Assembly (NCBI RefSeq): GCF_037975245.1
Contig: NC_092576.1
Location: 13,153,611 to 13,217,610, forward strand
Reading direction: 5' to 3'
Origin: Apostichopus japonicus
Taxonomy: Eukaryota > Echinodermata > Holothuroidea > Aspidochirotida > Stichopodidae
DNA: 64,000 nt
Shown here one piece after another: positions 26,186 to 36,800 of the stretch (positions are counted from its first letter, which is position 1; each line of letters opens with the position of its first letter). Both the position numbers and the translations under genes were made by a program. The notes under the pieces are model-generated. The model saw nothing but the letters and a program-made list of their open reading frames with translations. It ran no database searches and was not told where the DNA came from.

Positions 26186-27345
26186 AAGGTTTTCACAATG
26201 TGACCTCAAATGACCGTTGATCCCTACCAACGACTACAGGGTAATTGTAATCAATGTGGAAAACATACACATCAAATATGAGTTATGTCCAAGCTACTCT
26301 TCTTGAGAAGTTGTTTTTACAAGGTTTTAACTATTTAACCTCTGGTGACTTCAAGTGACTTTTGACCTCCACAAAAAACAACAGGCTTCTTAAATATAAC
26401 GTGTAACAACTACATTATAAATATTACATTGGTCCATGATTCCTTCCTTGAGGTATCGTGTTTACAATTTTTTTCACAATTGAATCCCTGATGACCCCAA
26501 ATTACCTTCAGCCTCCCTGAAAACTATAGGCTAATTTAACGTAATATGGTAATCAAAATAGACCTAATTCAATTTCACACTATTCATATTCCGGGCACCA
26601 AAATGGACAATTATTGTCTTCTTTTTGTTTTACAAGGTTTTCACAATGTGACCTCAAATGATTGTTGATCTCTACCAACGACTGCATGGTTCGTGTACTC
26701 AATATGGAATACATACACACCAAACACAAGTTATGTCCAAGCTTCCCTTCTTGAGATATCGGGTTTACAAGTTTCTCACAATTTGACCCCTGGTGACCCT
26801 AAATCAGATTTGTTCTCCACCAAAACGAAAGTCTACTTCTATTTAATGTTGTACTCCCACACACCTAAATATGATACTGGTCAAGCTTCTCTTGTAGAGC
26901 TATCGTGTTATCAAGGTTTTCACAATTTGACCCTTAGTGACCATTGACCTCTACTAAAAACAATATGGAAATTAAATTTAACATGTCACAATAAGATATT
27001 AAATATGAGATTGACTGAAGCTTACCTTCTTGAGCTACGTGTTTACAAGGTTTTCTCAATATGATCCTTGTTGACCCCAAATGACCTTTGCCATCCCCAA
27101 GAAACAATAGGCTATACTTCTACTTAATGTGGTAATTTTACAAACGAAACATGAGATATGCCCAAGCTTCGCTTCTTGAGACATCGTTTTTACAAAGTTT
27201 TAACAATTTGACCTCGGTGACCCCAAATAACCTTTAACTACATACAAAGACAAAAGCCTTCTTCATCTTGATATGATACTTCCACACGCCAAATATTAGA
27301 TTGTTCCAAGCTCCTCTTCTTGAGATATCGTGTTGTGAACAAGGT
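26185..27345. repeat. About 145-bp tandem repeat, roughly eight units
   Basis: Each diverged unit has ACAAGGTTTTCACAATTTGA, a TGACCCCAAATGACC block, an AACAATAGGCT block and CAAGCTTCTCTTCTTGAGAT. The last unit ends beside a short (CA)n at 27346-27365. ORFs at 26693-26947 and 27234-27578 only traverse units. Confidence 0.85.
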
Positions 27346-27860
27346 ATCACACACACACACACACATGCAACCATGCACACTAAAAGAGGAACCAAAACTA
27401 TATCGTATTCTATCGTGCATTGAAACAAATGTGATTTATTCTTGAAGCTCATTAATATGCATTCTATTATAAATACGACATGACGTATTACTGTCGCTTT
27501 TGGTACTATTGTGTAATAAATAATCATACAATGACAACGATACATATTTTTGCAAAATTTTGGCCACTTCAAAGACATTATTGCTACGGAAGCGTATAAT
27601 ATTTAGAGGGAGAGAAAGAGAGGGTGGGGTGGGGGGGGGGTGAGTGGTGATGTCTGCGACTGTCATTACATTGGAGAGTACGTAAACCATAGATGGCATC
27701 GGGTTAGGGTGAGCAATTTGTTATATTTGGCACATCTAAATACCCGGATGTGGTACTCTCTGACTTAATCCCCATCCCACCGAATTGCGGACGCCCGTGT
27801 CTATAATCAAGAATTGTTATTATTTATAATTTATTATTTATAACTATTTAATTTTACCAG

Positions 27861-30800
27861 GTTTGGAATGCTATCTTTGTGAAGGGGTAAGAAATTGTTC
27901 CTTGCCATTGAATCAACTAACTACCACTGCATGTAGCGATGGCTTAGTTTGTTCGGTAGTCAACGTCACGGTAATCAGCGGATCGGGTGAGTTTGCACAT
28001 ATCCAATATTGTCTGAGTCATACTATATCATCATTTCTCAGTTAAAGGATTGGTTCAGGTGTCTAACATGTCTAACTTGTATGAAAGAGCTTAAAAAGAC
28101 AAACAGAATAGTGAAGAAACTACCATGATAGCATTCTCTGTAAAGGAGATATCACACTTTGAAGATTTCAAAATTTCTTTGCAAATGACTGGTGTAGAAA
28201 GACTAACTATGAGGGTGTGATGTCACATCCTCACTTCCTTAACATGTGTCAATATATTTCATTAAAAAATAACAACATTTTTTGTCAAAAATCTAAAAAA
28301 ATATAATCAAACATTCTTCAGATGTTAATCTCAAATACTTCCCTTGACACATATGAGAACTCCTGACGTATCTTTTGGTTGTAAGTCATAAAATCTTACA
28401 AAATATTTTAATAAAATAACAAAGACTTTTCAGGACTGTGAGAATATGACGTCACAGCTAGTCTGATTTCAGCAGTTTCTACACAATCAGATAGAACTTA
28501 CAACTTGAATATCTCCTAAACGGAAAAAGATATTTGAATAATTTCTTCACTATTGTTTTTTTTTATTGTCTTCTTTCATATAAGATAAACATTTGTGACA
28601 CCTGAACTAGTCCTTTAAGCGTGAGTTCAGGCCTACATTTCGTTTTTGAATTAATTTGTTTTGGTTCTCAACCTTTTACTTATCTCGATGTATAGCAAAC
28701 AGATTAGGGAGGTTTGAAAATACAGTGGAGGAGAACCTTTTGAAAAATGCGGATAAATATTTATTGCCCTTGACACCCGATACACACAGAGTACACAGTT
28801 ACAACTGTAAATTGTAAAGTTTTTTACCACAGTAAAAACTGGATCGTGCTATAAATCGGTAGTATATGTGTTATAAGGATTACAGTAAGAACTGAGGATA
28901 TGTGTAATTCCAACAAATCAAGTTGTTGTTTTTTTAAAATTATTATTAAGATTACACATATCCTCAGTTCTTACTATAATCCTTGTAGCACATGCTACCG
29001 ATCTATCAGATTTATCAGCACGTTCCAGTTCTTTTCTGTGGTACAAAACTTTAAGATTTACAGTAGTTACTGTAATCTCTGCGTGAATCGGCTGTCCATG
29101 AAGGAAAACATTTTACCTTTAGTTGCCTACCCACATTTGCTCATTATAAAATGTACTTCTTGGCATGCGACCATTCTCGTGTGACCAGAAGACTGTTCTA
29201 TAAAATTGACAGGTGAACTGTTATACTACCAATTGAACACTGCTTTTTAATCCATAAACAAGTGCATTTCTTGTTTGTTAACTATGTAAGTTTTAGTCAT
29301 TGAGTTTACGCTGAATATTCATACTCGTATGCATACGCCACATATGAATATACATACGCGTATGCAGACGCCACCTTTTTTTAATATAACATTATTAGTA
29401 CATGATCGTATTTGTTTTGATGCACATCGTACGTTTGTAGTACATGATCCTATATGTTTAGAACATGATCGTATACTTTAAGTACACGATCGTAGATGTT
29501 TGGTACATGATCGTAAGTTTTCAGTACATGATCGTGTATTTCTAGTACATGATCGTAAGTTTTCAGTACATGATCGTATAAAATTAGATAATCATTAACA
29601 TCATCATATGTCGTGGTCCTTTTCGCGTTCCATAGTAAAGGTTGTGTAACAGGGGAGAACTATGTCCTCCGTAAAGTTGTTACTTTCGTTTATCTACAGG
29701 CTTCACTATGCAAGATAAATACTTATTACGCGGCTGTATATTTCCTATCAAAGAAGATAACTGCCTTAATTCAACTGATGTCCTAAACCAATACGTTCCA
29801 ACATTGGTCCCTAATATCAGTCAGATTTCATTGGACTCGGAATCATTTGTTTGTTTTTGTGGCACAAATCTCTGCAATGAGCAATTAACACCGGTTAGTT
29901 TAAGTAAGTACATTTTCGATACCTTAACTAAAACAAACGATAGTTAATATAGTAGTAGTAGTAGTAGTAAGTTGAGTCTCGTCTATCCGACATGCTCAGT
30001 GATTAACCTCCGCCAGGTATCACGATCTTGTGCAAGGTTTATTGCTTCCTCGAAATTGTTAATGTTAACGTCCTTAAATTGCGACTTTATTTTCCCAAGC
30101 AAGGTAGTCACGGGCCTTCCTACTGGTTAAGCAGTATGTCTCAATGCTTCTCTTAAAGCAACCTTTGCTGGAGCGTCCTCTTGAAGTCTTGCTACATGAC
30201 TGAAAAATCTCAATCTTCTATGTGCAGCTATGGATGACCAAGTTGTTTGGTTGGTGATTGGTTGTAGAGCTCATTGTTTGATAACCAATTGTTATTGGTC
30301 CATCTAATGTTGAGAATATTACGAAGTAGTCTCCTTTGAAAAGTGCCAATATGCATACTGTTAAATGACAATGACAACAAGTTTATTTTTAGCACATACA
30401 ACATATTTACAATCAGTGGCGTAGGAAGGTACTTTTGAGTGGGGGGCTGAAGACTGATGGCCGGCCTGGGGGAGGGGTCTAAGGATTTTTTTGCATTTCC
30501 AGGTGGCCTCAGATGCAATTTGGTGCAATATAGCACACTTCAACACCCACTCCATTTTTTAAACTTAATTTTGTATTTTCACCTGGCCTTAGATGCAATT
30601 TGGTGCTCCAAATGAGATTTTTTTCTCATTTGGAAATGAAAAAGGGGTTTTCTGACTTGCGAAGCGGGGGGGGGCGGAATGATACTTCCGCCCCTCCACA
30701 TTTTTCACTGGGGGGCTGGCGCCCCCCAGCCCCCCCGGTTCCTACGCCCTTGTTTACAATATTTACAGTAAATGAACTTGTAAACAAGTTCAACAGGAAA

Positions 30801-33800
30801 AAAGAAGATGTTCCAGAAAGGGAGGAAAAAAGAAGTAGAAAACTTATAAATGTTTTCCTCCGAATGATTCAAATTTCATAATAGTTTACAACTTAAGGTA
30901 CTAAAGCAAGGTTCATGTTATATTTGTAATGAAAGAAAATCATAATCAAAATTCAATACATTGTGACTTGGAAATAGAGAAAGTAAGTTTGCTTTGTAAT
31001 TGTATTTAAATGATGAAAGGGTTTTACTGTGATTAATACTTAAATCAATGCATTCCAAATAGTAACACCAGAGTAGGAGATACACAGCTGTTTTTTTTTT
31101 GTCCTTCTAGTTCTAATTTTTGGCAAACGAAAGTTTCCACAGTGTCTTTTATTATAGCTATTTGTTGATATGGTAAACTAATTTTGAATATCAGTATTTA
31201 TGAAATCAGTATTTTGGAAATCAGTATTTATGAGCAAAAACGCACAATTGTCAAATTCTGGATCTTGAAACTGTATTCTCTTTGAAGTTAATATTGTCGA
31301 TTCAGATGGCCTCATACCACTGACAGAACTCATGGTTCTAAATATAAGCAAGAACCTACACCATATAGGACGAAACTGTTTACCTTTCAGCAAAATTGAA
31401 AGTCATTTTGATGTATCTTTCTCAATTATATATATCTTTGTTTCTTATAATTCTTGTACCATAATGCATGGTGTGAACTGTTCTCCTGAAAGAGAGACAG
31501 GTTGGTTGCGAGGGTTAAAGTTTCTGATTAACAAAGTTTATCGATCCGTTGGGTAATCGCGAATGTTCCGAGAAGTTGGGTGTATGTTTGACTTCACCCT
31601 ATACACACAGAGAACACAGTTACTACTGTAAATCTTAAAAGTTTTGTACCAAAATGAAAACTTGGTCGTGCTCTATAATTCGGTAGCATGTGTTATTAGG
31701 ATTACAGTTAGAACTGAGGATATGTGTAATTACAACAATTGTAGTTGTTGGGGTCTGTTGGGATTACAGATAGCCTCGGTTCTTACTGTAAACCTAATAG
31801 CACATGCTACCGATTTATCAGATTTGTCAGCACAATCCAGTTTTTAGTGGGGTACAAAACTTCATGATTTACAGTAGTTACTGTAATCTCTCTTTGAATC
31901 GGTTGTTGAATTCGGAAAACAAATCCTAGTCAATCTCCTTCCTATCATTAAACTCATTACTGTTACCGATATTTGCATAATTCCTGTCATAACCTGTTTT
32001 TTAAAAAAGGATCTTTGTGATTCTAAATACTTCTCAGATAAGCCCGCTGAAGATCTCGAAACGATATTATCAGGAATCGCTTATGTAAGTCCACTTTCAT
32101 GGGAACAAATCTAATTTCTGATTTGATATTCAGGTTATCTCAACAAAATATGATAGTTTATAGGTACATCGTTTCCCTCATTGCATGCACGTAAATGTTA
32201 TATATAGAGAAAAGGATACCTAATGTTTTTTTATTTTGAAAAATATTCACGTAACGTGTTAGTTATTTTACTTTAACTATCTATTTCCTTGTAGACAAAA
32301 TTCCCATCAACAATGGCTTGTAAACTTTTTCTTGAGTCAGTGACTTGCTGAACACATAGGCTATGTGTAGGCACTGCATTTGAAAAAGGATCAGGTCTCT
32401 AAAACATGCTTATGATACAGGTCTAAAGCAACTAAAATGATCAATGTTGGATACATGCATACTTAATAATAATAAGAGAGATCAATATCAATAAATATCC
32501 TTTATTTTATCGTAACAAGTATTTACTAGACCCACCAAACACCTTGTTATAACAACAACAACAACAAAACATAATTCATAGATGTCAGGGCAATACTATC
32601 TCTGCTCTCAAATTTGAGATGTACCGTAAAGAATAAAATCACTTAATAATTTGACAAAATATTGTTTATTTTTTAGGACACAGGTGGAGACAACAGAACA
32701 GACGAGGAAGTTAAAATGTCAGCAGACGCTGTGCAGGAGGCAACTAGTGATGGCGAGTTTCTGGACGAGGATTCTGACAGGGTCGAATTAACAGTTTCTG
32801 CTTTAGAATCAGTTGTGGGAAGAGGTGTCTCTTCTATCGAGGTGAGAACAAGATTAATGTCCAAACGTTATAAGTATGTGTGTTAACTTTGCAGTACGTT
32901 AATAAGAGAACTGACACTTGACATGTAAATTGTATTCAAATAATATCAATTAAATTGTTTTACATTCTTTTCATCAGGTTACCGAATCAGTGATAAGAGC
33001 AGTCAATAATTTGATTGAAGCAGACGGCGATGTTAAAGATCATGTAATGGCAGTCGGTGGTAGATTAGTTGAAGCCTTGGAGAAACAACTCAGAAATTTT
33101 CAACAGAACGAAGGCAACTTTTCTCAGATTTATGGGAACATTGGCGTGGTCTCGATAAACGTTGTCCCGAGCAATGTCGGTGGCAGCCTAACTTTTGCTC
33201 ACGTACTCGAAGATGGTAGTAGGCGAAACGTTACCGGAGGCCTTAAAGGTGGAACAAATGAGATATACGGAGATGCCAGAGCAAGTGATCACATCAATAT
33301 CAGTACCAGCGAAGGTCCTCAAGTTACTTGATGGTAATACTTACTATTATCATTCCATTCTGACTAACAAAAATGACAAGTTCCTACCTAGACATGCTTA
33401 TATTTTGTCCTAAAATTTGAAATAAATTGAAACTTTCTTATTGGTAGAGTCTTTGATTCTATTATCTCAGCTTTACAAATGTTGTTCACGAGACTGACAC
33501 TAGAGCAATACAGTATAAAATACTTCACTTACGTTTTATTTTCTAAGGAAAAAATGGATATCACATTGTATATTAAGTAATATAATGATACGTGTTTTTT
33601 TTTTCAGGGATAACCACAGCTGAAAAATGTTAGTTAATTCGTTCTAGTAACTTTCACTTCAAGTTACTATCAGAAGGTTGTTACGTGTATTACATCTCAC
33701 AAATGGTATATGAAAATGAGTAACTCTGAGTCCAGTCCTAATGTTTATAACTCATGTAATAATCGAGTAAACAGAATTCGTTTTGATAACATTTTATAAA

Positions 33801-36800
33801 TGTAGGCAGAATTCATTTTATCTTTTAAATAGGTACAGGTGTGGAAGTTCCGATAAGCTTCATTATATATGATTCCGATACTCTATTTACCCCATCGAAG
33901 CCGACCAGGCGGAAGAGGGCAACTGAGAGGATAGTCAGTCACATCATATCAACCATTCAAGATGACGATCATGATAAAGATGACGATGAAGATAATGGAG
34001 ATCCAGTAGAATATCCAATCATATCGCAATTTTTCATATTGGAGGTAATAAATAAAGAGCTTTTGTGATACTCTTACATGTTAACTCGTGTTTATTTATT
34101 TTCACTCATAATAGTTTGTAATTGTTTTAAGATAATTTTGTAATTCATAGAAGTTTTGAGACATACAGGTGCTAAGCCTGCATGCTAAACTGTAAGTCCT
34201 TTTGTAGGTATATAATAAGTACATTAACGATAAGCATTTTCTATACATTTCGCTTTTCCGAACTATTTTAATATCTAGTACTACCTTCCTTTTAATAAAA
34301 GAAACTCCAATCAGAACTAACCTTGAATGACGATTTTTTAAATTTTTTTTTACAGAATCTTAACGAATCAGAAGAAAAACTGGACAGCTCTTGTGTCGTC
34401 TGGTTATATAACGAAGACACTGATGAAGGATTTTGGTCCGATGAAAGCTGCAAAATGTTATCGGACGATTCAGATCTTACCGTGTGTTCATGTAAACACA
34501 TTGGAAGTTTTGCAGTGTTAATTGTAAGTCACAAACTTCAAAGAAATTTGTAAATAATCATAGCAAAAACGTCAGTATAATTTAGACAACGGGAATCCTA
34601 CTCTTTCTAAGACAGGGTTCTATATTCTGTTGATATTGGAAATGATGAATATTGTCTGAACTTTCGTCGTTACATCTTCGCTTCGCTGTTATTCATCATC
34701 AACACTGAATCCCTATATCATTTGTGAAGAAATTATTAATAATGATTTGACATCTTGTTACTTCCAAGAGAATCTTACCGTAGCCAATTGACATGTATCA
34801 TATAAAGGAAAAAAAACACAAAATAAAGCTCATATCAGCTTGAAAAAATTGTAGTGCTCTTTTAGCATTGTATGTATGGCGTATGCCTTACTGGAATGAA
34901 TCGTGCTATAAAATGGTTTTGCATGCATGTACTCTTAGGATTACAGTAAGAACTGAGGATATGTGTAATTCCAACAAATACCTTTTGATGCATTTGTTGG
35001 GATAACATACATCCTCAGTTCTTACTGTAATCCTAATAGCACATGCTATGCTACCGATTTATCAGATTTGTCAGCACGATCCAGTTTTTACCGCGGTACG
35101 ATTTTTTTTAAGATTTACGGTAGTTTCTGTAATCTCTTTGTGAATCGGGTGCTAATGTCTATGTAAGTGAGTGTTATTTCATTTTGAAGGCTTGGATGAG
35201 AAACTTGTCCACACCTTTGTGAATCGATTGGGCACTAGTTTCAATTGTGGTGCCTAGATATCGCTTACTATTAATACTACAGAGACTCACCATTATTGAG
35301 AGGATATCTCTAGAAATCTTATCTCATAGAAATGAATGGTAGCCCACAGCATCACAAGGGTGAATCATGTGTTGTTTAAATGTGATGGTAGAATGATCAA
35401 TCTGCTAGTAATATCAGACCTACTTCCCTCGTCTGTAATCAATAAATGTTGAGTTATATTATTATTAAGATAAACGTAACCTTCGTTCTTTTACAGAGAG
35501 TCGGTCCTCTAGAACCAGAGATTGCTCTCTACTACATAACATTCATTGGATCAATAATATCTGGGATGTGTCTGATTTTCTGCATCGTAGCCTTTCTATC
35601 TATAAAGTAAGTACCGTCATTCTTTATTTATTATATACATTCAAAATTTGATGAATCTATACAGCACAAGATAACCCACACAACCATTACAGAGATACAA
35701 ATTGATAATGAACTAAAATACTGCTTTGATTTTACAAGAAAACAAGAATATAATTCCATTAAAATGCCGATACATGAAAATATCATGATTTCAAAGTCGA
35801 GACATTTTGCTCTGAGTTTAAGTTGTTTACAGTGGTGATTCAAATGGTCACAGTTCGTCTTTCAAGAAGATCCTGCTAGGAACAAGCATCCTGTCTCCCT
35901 GACGTTTATCTAAGATAATTGACAAAGAAACATCGCCATTAAAAATTGCTAAAAGAAGAAAAAAAAGTAACTGGTTGATAATATTGTTTGCTCTTTTTTT
36001 ATTATTATTATTTCAGATCACTTAGATCGAAGCATCCGACTCAAATCCATATCAACCTTTGTTTATCTCTTTTGGGTTTCTATATTGCTTTTCTGGTTGG
36101 TCCTCTCGCTGTAGGGAAGAAACAACACTGTGCCGCGCTCTCCGCGATCATTCAATTCTTCTGTCTGGCTACGTTGGCTTGGATGTCAGCAGAAGCTTTG
36201 AATATGTATTACTTGTTTCTCAAAGCTACGAAAGGGAGCATTCGTTACTTTACACCAATTTCATGCATGGTTGTCTATGGTAAATGTCTGTGTTACTGTC
36301 ACGTATGGAACTATAACAATCGGCGATAGGTGTTTATATGTACTACACGGAAAAGAGTCGTATAGCTCTAACCCAGGGTTGTCCAACGTACGGCCCGCGG
36401 GCCACAGTCCGGCCCGCCGCAGGGTTGAGTCCGGCCCGCCAGAGATGCTATACGGTGCGAAATTTTAGTGAGCAGATTTATTGATAACAATTTGAAGCTA
36501 TATAATCAATCATTCGAACCTTGTGGGTCCAAAAAACTGCATACAGGTCAGTTTGTGTGACACTCTCTCAGCGGAGGAGGGGGGGGGGGCGGCTGAACTT
36601 TATTAATCTGTTTTATCAGGAAGGAAAATAAATCAGTGCGCTCCGCGCAGTGCTCACATTTTGTTGCCTTGGGCTTCTGGCAAAAAAAATCGAAAAATCG
36701 AGTGTAGGGTTCATGCGGCCCCCTCCTTCATCATAATCATTCCATGTGGCCCTCCTCTGCAAAAGGTTGGACAACCCTGCTCTAACCCTTACTTGAACTC

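Larger units (their letters stand above)
27861..29903 (+). other. LU (Ly6/uPAR) domain of the receptor, two exons
   Basis: Exon 1 starts LECYLCEGVRNC and ends near VCSVVNVTVISGS. Exon 2 contains RGCIFPIKEDNC and ends FVCFCGTNLCN. The opening CxxC and the closing CxCxxxxCN match the first and last cysteines of the three-finger LU fold. The domain is split by one phase-1 intron of 1.7 kb, as is common in Ly6 genes. In this family the fold binds proteins; the ligand here is unknown. Confidence 0.85.

Noticed and set aside
32673-34501. Minus-strand ORFs at 32673-32864 and 34292-34501
   Set aside because: Shadows of receptor exons 4 and 7 on the opposite strand.
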